Of a DNA stretch of 15,890 nt, positions 7,577-13,479 are shown in pieces. This stretch comes from Clostridiales bacterium (GTDB taxonomy: Bacteria; Bacillota; Clostridia; Lachnospirales; WQUN01). Position 1 is the first letter of the stretch, and each line of letters begins with the position of its first letter. Both the position numbers and the translations under genes were made by a program. The notes under the pieces were generated by a model. That model did no database searches and was not told the origin of the DNA. It was given only the letters and a program-made list of their open reading frames with translations. The stretch covers positions 1 to 15,890 of the forward strand of contig JAIRVD010000028.1 in the NCBI GenBank assembly GCA_031254075.1, given 5' to 3'.

Positions 7577-9996
7577 TAACGACCACCGCCCCCGCTTTGA
7601 AAGCGAACCGCGCCGCCTCCGTCGCCCGCGGGCATTGTCATAACGCCCATGTTTCCGCCGCCGCCCGGTCCGAACTGCATTGTGCCCGCAGGCATTCCGC
7701 CGCCGTTTGCCGCCGCTTCGGATGCTCGCGTCAGAATTTGCATTCCTTCTTCCAGTTCGACAAATTGCGTGACCGGCATTTCAAAGCCGTCGGGCAGTTC
7801 CATGACGAACATCTCGCCGCCTTCGGGGATTGTCATGCCTTCGGGAAGCTCCATTCCTTCCGGCATTTCTCCGCGTTGCGGCATTTCCGCGCCTTCGGGA
7901 AGCTCCCGTCTTTGTCCGCGTTGCGGCATTTCTCCGTCGAATTGCGGCATTTCCATTCCTTCGGGGCGTTCGCCCATGCTCGGCATATCGCCGCCTTCTC
8001 CGCGAATAATCATTCTTCCGCCGCCCGGCATTCTTGAAGAAATTTCCGCGTGTGTTGATGTGCGCAACCCGACGGTAACGGGAATTTCTGTTTCTTCGTC
8101 GTCGATGATTGCGTAAACGAAGCTTCCGCGTTCGTTTGTGGCGATTGCGGAAAGCGGAACCGCCAGAACATTTTCCGCTTGTGCGGTTATTACATTGATA
8201 AACGCGTTCATTCCGATGCGTATATTGTGGTCGGATTCATTCATCGCGGCGTTGATTTCAAATTCAACACTCGTCGAACCCGCCGCCGAAACTGCCCGCG
8301 GCGAAATAAATGTCAGTTCCGCGCCATATGCTCTGTCGCGTGTGATTTCGGTGGTAACATACGCGGTTTGCCCTATTTGCAGGTCGGTAAGGCTATGCTC
8401 GCGAACATTTGCCGATACGAAAAGATTATCAACATCCTCTATCGTAAACAGAACGCCGTTAGCGGTCGCGCCGATTGTCGCGTTGATTTCGGTGATAACG
8501 CCGTTTGCGGTTGCGAGAATATAGCCTTCCGCAAGCTGTGCGCTTAGTCTTTCCAAGTTAATTGTTTGCAGTTCAACGCTTGCGTTCGAAGCGGCAGGTC
8601 TGCCTTGAGCTTGGTTCAAAGACTCCTGCGCCGAACGATAAGAGTTTTGCGAAGATTGCAACTGGTTTTGACTTTCTGCAAACGAACTTTGTGCGTTACG
8701 AAAACGCGTTTCGTTATTCGCAATATAATCCTCGGCGGCGCGTTCTCTGTCGGTGATTGCGCGTTCGAGCGTTCTTTGCGCGTCGTTCATCGCGTTTAAT
8801 GCCGATTGCATTCTGTTTGAAGCGTCGGTTTCGGCATTGCTTCTTGCGCGATGCAAATCCGAATTCGCGCGGTCAAGTGAACGCTGCGCGTCGTCCGCCG
8901 CGTTTTGCGCATTTGTAAATGCGCGTTCCGCTGACGTAATCGCGCTGTCGCGTTGGTCGGCTTGATTTTCATTATGGTCTTCACGCGCGGTTCTGAGCGC
9001 GTCACGTGCGCGTTCCAGCGCGATTTCCGCGTCTTCTACGTTGTTTTGCGCCGTTGTTCGAGCATTTACCGCGTTTATTACCACCGTCATCGCCGAGTCT
9101 TCTCTTTCCGGCGTCGCCGAATAATAATTTCGCCATGCGTCATTTAAATTCTGCGTTGCTTCCGTTATCGCTTCGCGGCGACGCTCCAAAGTGCGCTCCG
9201 CGTCGTCAACCGCGTTTTGTAAATTCGTGCTGATAAAACGCTCCGCTCTGCGCCCAACTTCTTCTTCGTAATCGGCTTCGGCGGTTGCCAAATCGGAAAC
9301 CCGCCGCGCCAATACAATTTCCGCCTCGTTAATCGCGTTTCTGTATGTGTAGTCGTCAAAATCATAAATTACTTCCGATAAATCATTTTGCGCTTCTTCG
9401 TAATCCTTGATTTTTCTCTCAAGATTTATTTGCGCGTCCGCAATCGTTCTGTCGTGATTAGTGCTGTCAAACGGCTCGTACATATCCGCTTCCGCCTCCG
9501 CCAAATCACGCTCGGCATTCGCTATGTTCATGTTCTGACGCTCAAGCGAAATTCTCGCGTTTTCCAACGAAATCCGAGCATTCGCCACCGAGTTCGCGTT
9601 CGAACGTTCTTCTTCCTCAACGTTTCTTTGCGCACTCGTAAGATTTATTTCCGTTTGTTCAATCTCATTCTGAACCGACGTCATATCCAGCCGCGCCAAA
9701 ACATCGCCAACCTCAACTCTGTCGCCGACACTCACATAAATCTCCATAACCGGACGGCTGTGCGACGAATATACATAGTTAACATCCGCACTCTGCACAA
9801 CCCCCGATGTAGAAAATATCTGCGACAAATCAGTCCTCGCAAGCGTCGTCGTCTGCCGCGCCCCCTGCGCCATCGCCATCGTCTGCGTCGCCGAATTCCC
9901 GACAAACCGCGGAACAATCAGCACCGCAATAATCGCAACCAATATCGCCCCGCCTATGATAATAAGCTTTTTACGTTTCATTAATTTTTCTTTCAT
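7576..9996 (-). CDS. Giant MacA/HlyD-type adaptor with long coiled-coil hairpin and Met-rich insert
   Basis: 806-residue membrane-fusion (adaptor) protein, about twice the usual MacA length. An N-terminal membrane anchor (11-28) follows a basic start. One half of the lipoyl domain is at about 80-104 (VMEIYVSVGDRVEVGDVL), and a coiled-coil runs from about 105 to 490. The second lipoyl half is at 492-520, beta-barrel and membrane-proximal domains at about 521-655, then an 84-residue insert (656-739) with 14 methionines in repeats such as EMPEGMELPEGM. The conserved strand LEEGMQILTRA follows, then a Gly/Met-rich tail. The coil has six units starting like VDDAERTLER, 36-57 residues apart; the Pro-containing break YSATPERED (292-300) falls at its midpoint. 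GGGAGG precedes the ATG at 9996; an internal ATG (9981) lacks a site. It should join the ABC subunits to the outer envelope. No outer-membrane partner gene is nearby. Confidence 0.92.
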   Translation of the reverse strand: MKEKLMKRKKLIIIGGAILVAIIAVLIVPRFVGNSATQTMAMAQGARQTTTLARTDLSQIFSTSGVVQSADVNYVYSSHSRPVMEIYVSVGDRVEVGDVLARLDMTSVQNEIEQTEINLTSAQRNVEEEERSNANSVANARISLENARISLERQNMNIANAERDLAEAEADMYEPFDSTNHDRTIADAQINLERKIKDYEEAQNDLSEVIYDFDDYTYRNAINEAEIVLARRVSDLATAEADYEEEVGRRAERFISTNLQNAVDDAERTLERRREAITEATQNLNDAWRNYYSATPEREDSAMTVVINAVNARTTAQNNVEDAEIALERARDALRTAREDHNENQADQRDSAITSAERAFTNAQNAADDAQRSLDRANSDLHRARSNAETDASNRMQSALNAMNDAQRTLERAITDRERAAEDYIANNETRFRNAQSSFAESQNQLQSSQNSYRSAQESLNQAQGRPAASNASVELQTINLERLSAQLAEGYILATANGVITEINATIGATANGVLFTIEDVDNLFVSANVREHSLTDLQIGQTAYVTTEITRDRAYGAELTFISPRAVSAAGSTSVEFEINAAMNESDHNIRIGMNAFINVITAQAENVLAVPLSAIATNERGSFVYAIIDDEETEIPVTVGLRTSTHAEISSRMPGGGRMIIRGEGGDMPSMGERPEGMEMPQFDGEMPQRGQRRELPEGAEMPQRGEMPEGMELPEGMTIPEGGEMFVMELPDGFEMPVTQFVELEEGMQILTRASEAAANGGGMPAGTMQFGPGGGGNMGVMTMPAGDGGGAVRFQSGGGGR

Positions 9997-10043
9997 TTCC
10001 TAAATACCTCCCGCTTTCTTTCTTGAAATAATTGTACAGGATA

Positions 10044-10085
10044 TTTGTAAACAAAAAACCCGAAACAGGTAAACATTATGTTAAC
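10044..10085. promoter_or_regulatory. Candidate operator boxes upstream of the export operon
   Basis: GTAAACA occurs at 10047-10053, inside the palindrome TTTGTAAACAAA (10044-10055), and again at 10069-10075, 22 bases away (about two helical turns). The second copy forms a near-perfect inverted repeat with TGTTAAC (10079-10085). The inverted repeat covers the candidate -10 box CATAAT (minus strand, 10075-10080), a position suited to a repressor. No regulator is identified. Confidence 0.4.
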
Positions 10086-10101
10086 AATATGATAAATCGT
10101 G

Positions 10102-10145
10102 TTTCTGAATTCTGCTTGAACATTACTTGAACTTTGCTTGAATTT
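10102..10145 (-). repeat. Tandem 11-bp direct repeats upstream of the export operon
   Basis: Three consecutive 11-mers, tgcttgaacat (10113-10123), tacttgaactt (10124-10134) and tgcttgaattt (10135-10145), follow a looser copy at 10102-10112. The fixed core is CTTGAA (TTCAAG on the transcribed strand). An 11-bp period puts every copy on one face of the helix, as in binding sites of OmpR/PhoB-type response regulators. Relative to the candidate -10 (10075-10080) the array starts at the -35 position, where no good -35 hexamer exists. The repeats are seen directly; the regulator type is inference. Confidence 0.6.
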
Positions 10146-10147
10146 TA

Positions 10148-10522
10148 TTATACGGCACAAATTTGGTCATACGCATTCATGCAAAATGAGATTACGGTTT
10201 CCGGTTGCACTTGGGTTTCGACCATTTTGGTTGTTTGGCTGTATGCTTCGGAAATCATTTCCGCTGTCTGATTCGGAATTTGATATTCTACCGTCGGAAG
10301 AATCTCAATAAAATCTGCAACCAAAATATCGCCCCTTTTCAACGAGCGCGGCACGCCTCTGCTGAACAGTGCGATATTATTGTCAAAATTCAGCGCAAGT
10401 TTGATTGCGCCTTTTTTATCGGTTATAAAACCGTAATTAAATTCGTGCCTGTCGCCGTTCCTTACAATTGCGTCAGTAAAAATTAAATCCATGTAAGGTT
10501 TTAGCAAATTCAGTTCCTTCAT
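10148..10522 (-). pseudogene. C-terminal fragment of a HipA-like kinase-fold protein
   Basis: About 124 residues from the first sensible ATG (10522). The segment FTDAIVRNGDRHEFNYGF followed by AIKLALNFDNNIALFSRG resembles the catalytic loop (DRHxxN) and the metal-binding Asp-Asn of HipA/CtkA-like protein kinases, which are usually about 300 residues or more. The N-terminal ATP-binding half is missing. Neither ATG 10522 nor the TTG at 10582 has a ribosome binding site, and the 20 codons between them lie antisense to an unrelated remnant. I therefore read it as a 5'-truncated gene rather than a working kinase. An expressed short protein of unknown role is possible but less likely. Confidence 0.6.
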
Positions 10523-10749
10523 TGCGATTGGGTTGTAGAGTATGAAAATGAATTCATTTATATAACAAATGTTCCGCGACAAAATGGGGATTATGATATC
10601 TATCTCTTAGCAACAGTCTGCACTGATGAATCTGAAAATGTTTTAAGTCCTAATACTATTCTGTGTGTGTTTTTGTATTGAATGATGATGCAGTAACTGA
10701 GGATATAATTGAGGATATTGCTAAGACATTTGGACAATATAGACCATAG
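10505..10749 (+). pseudogene. Frameshifted remnant of an unidentified protein gene
   Basis: Rightward reading gives protein-like sequence with no start codon: CDWVVEYENEFIYITNVP, then DYDIYLLATVCTDESENV and PNTILCV up to about 10670. There a one-base shift, in or near GTGTGTGTTTTT, is needed to continue as VFVLNDDAVTEDIIEDIAK and FGQYRP, ending at TAG 10747-10749. The acidic, ordered C-terminus and the natural stop suggest a real former gene. I do not recognise the family. Its 5' end meets the opposite-strand kinase fragment near 10520, so this looks like a junction between two broken genes. Confidence 0.5.
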
Positions 10750-10876
10750 TTGCAAGACAGCAGGGACGGTTCTTTTATCTTCCTTCGTCTTTTTAATAAA
10801 AAATGCGCAACAAAGGGCATTACCCTAAGTCACGCTAAACTCCTCGTCTGCCCCGTATCTAAACGTCACGAATAAG
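10750..10876. other. Non-coding stretch with a familiar repeat-like motif
   Basis: No gene is seen. GGGACGGTTCTTTT (10763-10776) is a string I recall as recurring in many bacterial genomes as part of dispersed repeats, some associated with REP-type transposases; it occurs once here. A weak AGGG/CCCT stem (10813-10826) near A/T-rich sequence (10790-10802) is the only terminator-like structure after the STAS gene and is not convincing. Confidence 0.35.
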
Positions 10877-11191
10877 CTATCGTGTCATTTCATCTGTCCT
10901 TTTTTTCCCCAAAACATTTCTTACAATTTGGGAGGGGCGTTCGATGCGGAATTTTCTGTCTGCTGCGCGGGATTGATTATAGGCATTGATAAGAACCCTT
11001 GCTCCGATTGTGCAAAAATAATCGACTTGAGTCATGCAAACGGAAATGGATTTATATCCTTCGTTAACAGCGTCTTGAATTTCAAATTCAAGCATGGGCG
11101 CACTAATGGCATCCACATGTCCCTTAACAATTATTTTTATATCTCCGTTTTTTGTTTCTTCTTTTGTTACTTCACAAGCTTCATGCCACAT
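10877..11191 (-). CDS. STAS-domain protein (anti-sigma factor antagonist type)
   Basis: 104-residue single STAS domain, a fold used in partner-switching control of sigma factors or of signalling proteins. The order of strands and helices is normal: IKIIVKGHVDAISAPMLEFEI, then a helix, then the central loop and GARVLINAYNQ. In the loop the usual S-S-(S/A)-G is C60-T61-I62-G63, and the Asp that normally opens the preceding DxS motif is C52. Phosphorylation by an anti-sigma kinase would therefore have to use T61, or may not occur. AGGAGGAG precedes the ATG at 11191, and the gene starts 21 bases after the motB stop, suggesting it belongs to the motA-motB operon. It stops with TAG. No anti-sigma kinase gene is in the window. 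Confidence 0.8.
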   Translation of the reverse strand: MWHEACEVTKEETKNGDIKIIVKGHVDAISAPMLEFEIQDAVNEGYKSISVCMTQVDYFCTIGARVLINAYNQSRAADRKFRIERPSQIVRNVLGKKRTDEMTR

Positions 11192-11212
11192 TTGGGTTCT
11201 CCTCCTGCCGGC

Positions 11213-11956
11213 TTAATTCAAAATAATAATATTCACCCGTCTGTTTTGGGCGCGGCCTTCGGACGTATTATTATCGGCTATCGGGTTAAATTCTCCGTAA
11301 CCAACAACTTGCAGTCTTTCGGGCAGAACATTGCATGTGTCGGCAAACAGGCGCACAACACTCGATGACCGCGCCGAAGATAATTCCCAGTTGGAAGGGT
11401 ATCTGCCGCTGTGCATCGGCACGTTGTCGGTATGACCTTCCACGCGTATGGTGTAATTTGATTCGCTTAAAATATTTCCTATTGCAACCAACGCCTGTTG
11501 TGTATCGGGCTTTATTTCCGCACTGCCGGAATCAAATAAAATATCATTGAGCAAGCTGATTACAAGACCCCACTCATTAATAAAAATTGAAACATCGTTT
11601 TCCAGCCCGTATAATTCAAAGGATTCTTTCAGTCTTTCTTTGGTTTCGGTAAAATAGTTATAATCCGCTTGATGAATATTTTCCGGCAGGGAAGGGGCAG
11701 GCAATACATCCGCGCCTTCTCCGGGTAAAAAATTATCACTGCCTTCTGTGGGCAAATCACCGGAATAACCCGAAGACGCAAGACCGAAAATATTTACAAA
11801 AGCTTGAGAAATGGCTTCCGCCTTTGCCGCGTCAACTTGGCTTGAGGCAAACCGTACAAGGAAGACAGCCAAAAGCAGCGTCATGAAATCGGACTAGGGA
11901 AGCAGCCCCGCCTCGCCCGCTTCTTCTTCATGCTCTTCTTCAAAATGTTCTCTCAC
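11213..11956 (-). pseudogene. motB: motB, flagellar stator protein, interrupted by an in-frame amber codon
   Basis: MotB anchors the proton-driven stator to peptidoglycan. The frame starts at GTG 11956 with AAGGAGG seven bases upstream and would give 247 codons, but codon 21 is TAG (11894-11896). Around it the protein reads EAGLLP-stop-SDFMTLLLAVFLVRFASSQVD. The family normally has W-LLPY-(S/A)-D here, so TAG replaces a conserved Tyr two residues before the proton-binding Asp (D23). W17 (GGG, Gly) and a membrane Leu (R35, CGG) are also lost. The OmpA-like domain is intact (EGHTDNVP, SNWELSSARSSSVVRLF, NRRVNI). Restart at ATG 11884 would make a protein without the Asp, hence unlikely to conduct protons. 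Either a recent knockout or base-call errors. It lies 26 bases after motA. Confidence 0.8.
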
Positions 11957-11963
11957 GGGGCAG

Positions 11964-11970
11964 CCTCCTT
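11964..11970 (-). promoter_or_regulatory. Ribosome binding site that fixes the motB start
   Basis: AAGGAGG on the minus strand ends seven bases before GTG 11956. No comparable site precedes the internal ATG at 11884, which shows that the original gene began before the amber codon. Confidence 0.85.
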
Positions 11971-11982
11971 TTTAGACGTTGC

Positions 11983-12762
11983 TTACGTTTCTTCCGCTTC
12001 TTTGGGCTGTTCGGAATCCGGAAGCATAGAGTATAATTTTTCTTTGATGCGTACGGGCGAATCGCCTTTCTGTATAGACAATACCCCTTCGATTATCAGC
12101 ATTTTTTCCAAGACTTCCCGTTGGCTCTTGATTTTTAATTTTTTCGCAAACGGATGCCATAATACATAACCCGTAAAAATTCCCAAAATTGTTGCGATAA
12201 AAGCCGCCGCAATCGCATGTGACATTTCAGCGGTATCGTCAATGTTTCCCATTGCGGCGATTAAGCCAAATACCGCGCCCAGTACGCCCAGGGTAGGGGC
12301 GTATGTGCCGGCGGAAGTAAATATGCCCGCGTTTGCTTCATGCCTTTTTTTCATTGAAGATACATAGGAAAAAAGTACATCTTTTACATATTCCGAATCG
12401 CAGGCATCAATAATCATACGCAATCCCTTTTTTAAAAAATCGTTATGGGAATCGACCATTTTTTTCTCCAGAGCCAAAATGCCTTCTTTTCTGGAAAACT
12501 CAGCCATTCCCACAATTTCATCTATTATCTTAATTTCTTTGCCCTTTGTACTGTTGCTTGTGAATAATATCTTGAATAATTTGCCGAGATTCTTTAAATC
12601 CTTGCCGGGGTACGAGTTTAATATTGTGGCAATTGTTCCGACAAAGATTACAAAATAAGCGGCGGGGTTATAAAGTACGGAAAACGAAATATGCTTGAAT
12701 ATCATCGCGCCCACAACTGAAACAATACCCGCGAGAATACCCAAAATAGTTGTGATTTCCAT
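11983..12762 (-). CDS. motA: Flagellar motor stator protein MotA
   Basis: 259-residue MotA/TolQ/ExbB-type membrane protein that, with MotB, forms the ion channel driving flagellar rotation. Helices are at about 4-22, 33-50, 152-172 and 183-204. The two conserved prolines of the stator are P156 (TYAPTLGVLGAVFGL) and P204 (LWHPFAKKLK). The cytoplasmic loop keeps the rotor-contacting charge pattern R91-K-E93 (FSRKEGILALE) and R115. Length is normal and no residue looks damaged, in contrast to motB. The ATG at 12762 has AGGAAAG about 14 bases upstream, a weak spacing, but an in-frame TGA lies two codons before it. No flagellar sigma-D promoter is recognisable upstream. Other flagellar genes are absent from the window. 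Confidence 0.95.
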   Translation of the reverse strand: MEITTILGILAGIVSVVGAMIFKHISFSVLYNPAAYFVIFVGTIATILNSYPGKDLKNLGKLFKILFTSNSTKGKEIKIIDEIVGMAEFSRKEGILALEKKMVDSHNDFLKKGLRMIIDACDSEYVKDVLFSYVSSMKKRHEANAGIFTSAGTYAPTLGVLGAVFGLIAAMGNIDDTAEMSHAIAAAFIATILGIFTGYVLWHPFAKKLKIKSQREVLEKMLIIEGVLSIQKGDSPVRIKEKLYSMLPDSEQPKEAEET

Positions 12763-13124
12763 TTCGCATCAATCACTTTCCTATTCAAAATAAAATGAAT
12801 TTACATTCAATCTATGAAAGAGACGGAAAAATTGTTCCAAGCTTTATATTGCGTTGCTGTATGCCTGTACGGATGGCATTATTTTTCCCGTACATGAAAA
12901 CGGCGAGGAAGTTCTGCCCACCGCGAATGAAATTGTTGCTTCGTTTTTGGATGTGGGGCAGGGTGACAGCATCGGGTTCTAATATTTCGTATGTTTAACG
13001 GTAAAAAATATATCAAAGTCATGTGCAAAAATTCGATTTGTTCCTCGGGCAAAAAGCCGCTGTTTTCCCGGCATTTTTCCGCTTCGTTGATGAAATGACC
13101 ACTCTGATGACGGCATGTGAAAAT
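12763..13124. other. Region without an intact gene, between motA and the SASP terminator
   Basis: It holds the motA upstream sequence, a rightward remnant with a ComEC-type signature (12818-12982), and a short protein-like leftward frame around 13020-13095 (INEAEKCRENSGFLPEE then QIEFLHM) that runs open from the adjacent terminator with no start. No complete gene, RNA gene or repeat array is visible. It looks like decayed coding DNA. Confidence 0.5.
12818..12982 (+). pseudogene. Remnant of a ComEC/Rec2-type metallo-beta-lactamase-fold protein
   Basis: The frame bounded by TGA 12815 and TAA 12980 encodes about 54 codons ending in ANEIVASFLDVGQGDSIGF. The string FLDVGQGDSI is the signature that opens the extracellular metallo-beta-lactamase domain of ComEC/Rec2 competence proteins and their soluble relatives. 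Everything after it is missing, and there is no start codon with a ribosome binding site. The motif match is short but very specific. It is either a decayed competence-type gene or a transposed fragment; it should make no functional hydrolase, because the metal-binding histidines that follow are absent. Confidence 0.55.
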
Positions 13125-13167
13125 AAAAAGGCTGCAACGAAATCAGTTTCCCGATTTCGTCGCAGCC
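13125..13167 (-). terminator. Rho-independent terminator after the SASP gene
   Basis: GGCTGC (13130-13135) and ACGAAATC (13137-13144) pair with GATTTCGT (13153-13160) and GCAGCC (13162-13167) around one A-C mismatch and an eight-base loop. Leftward transcription ends in T5 (A run 13125-13129). The T-rich 13170-13179 on the other side could also end rightward transcripts. Confidence 0.85.
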
Positions 13168-13187
13168 CTTTGTTTTTTTAATTACAT

Positions 13188-13385
13188 TTATTTACCGGCC
13201 ATTTGACGTTCCTGTGCTTCAATCATCTTCTTTACCATGTAGCCCCCAACGGAACCATTTTGGTAAGATGTCAGGTCGCCATTGTAACCCTTAGAAAGAG
13301 GCACGCCTATTTCGTTTGCAACTTCATATTTGAAAGCATCCAAAGCAGCTTTTGCCTCGGGTACGGCCTTTCTGTTCCTAGACAC
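13188..13385 (-). CDS. Alpha/beta-type small acid-soluble spore protein
   Basis: 65-residue DNA-binding protein that coats and protects the chromosome in dormant spores. The first conserved block is KAALDAFKYEVANEIGVPL, containing the Glu-Val position (KYE-VANE) cut by germination protease GPR. The second is GDLTSYQNGSVGGYMVKKMI. The start is GTG 13385, preceded by AGGGGAGAG. A forespore-type promoter candidate lies upstream (13441-13469), and a strong terminator follows, so it is a single-gene unit. It is the best single marker that the host forms endospores. Confidence 0.97.
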   Translation of the reverse strand: MSRNRKAVPEAKAALDAFKYEVANEIGVPLSKGYNGDLTSYQNGSVGGYMVKKMIEAQERQMAGK

Positions 13386-13413
13386 AACTAATCTCTCCCC
13401 TCTTGCGTGTTAC

Positions 13414-13435
13414 GTAGCTTTTTGAAAACAGCTAC
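13414..13435 (-). other. 5' leader hairpin of the SASP transcript
   Basis: GTAGCT (13414-13419) pairs with AGCTAC (13430-13435), extended inward by T/A pairs. It lies between the candidate promoter and the GTG start, within the expected leader, and could stabilise the mRNA in the forespore. Without a T run it is not a terminator for efp. Confidence 0.5.
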
Positions 13436-13440
13436 AGTGA

Positions 13441-13469
13441 TAGTATTAACGGAGAGAGAATTTGTATGC
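13441..13469 (-). promoter_or_regulatory. Candidate sigma-G/sigma-F promoter of the SASP gene
   Basis: On the minus strand GCATA (13465-13469) fits the -35 element of forespore sigma factors, and 17 bases later AATACTA (13441-13447) matches the -10 element CATnnTA except for its first base. The position, 56 bases before the start codon, is reasonable. Confidence 0.5.
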
Positions 13470-13479
13470 TGGTAATTTT

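Noticed and set aside
7597..9984. Several long open frames opposite the adaptor gene
   Set aside because: They are antisense shadows of the repetitive, GC-biased coiled-coil and Met-rich coding sequence; their translations are low-complexity Arg/Ser/His-rich and lack ribosome binding sites.
10102..10145. CRISPR-like array
   Set aside because: The repeats are 11 bp with no spacers and there are no cas genes; a regulator-binding array fits better.
10562..10575. LexA-like box (TAACAAATGTTC)
   Set aside because: It fits the SOS box in most positions but lies inside a translated remnant and not before an intact gene; probably chance.
10583..10876. N-terminal half of the HipA-like kinase upstream of its fragment
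   Set aside because: The leftward frame meets a TAA at 10607-10609, and the sequence there reads as another protein on the opposite strand.
11894..11896. TAG reassigned to an amino acid, explaining the motB codon
   Set aside because: TAG serves as the natural stop of rsmF, uppP and the STAS gene in the same window, each followed closely by the next gene or its ribosome binding site, so general recoding is unlikely.
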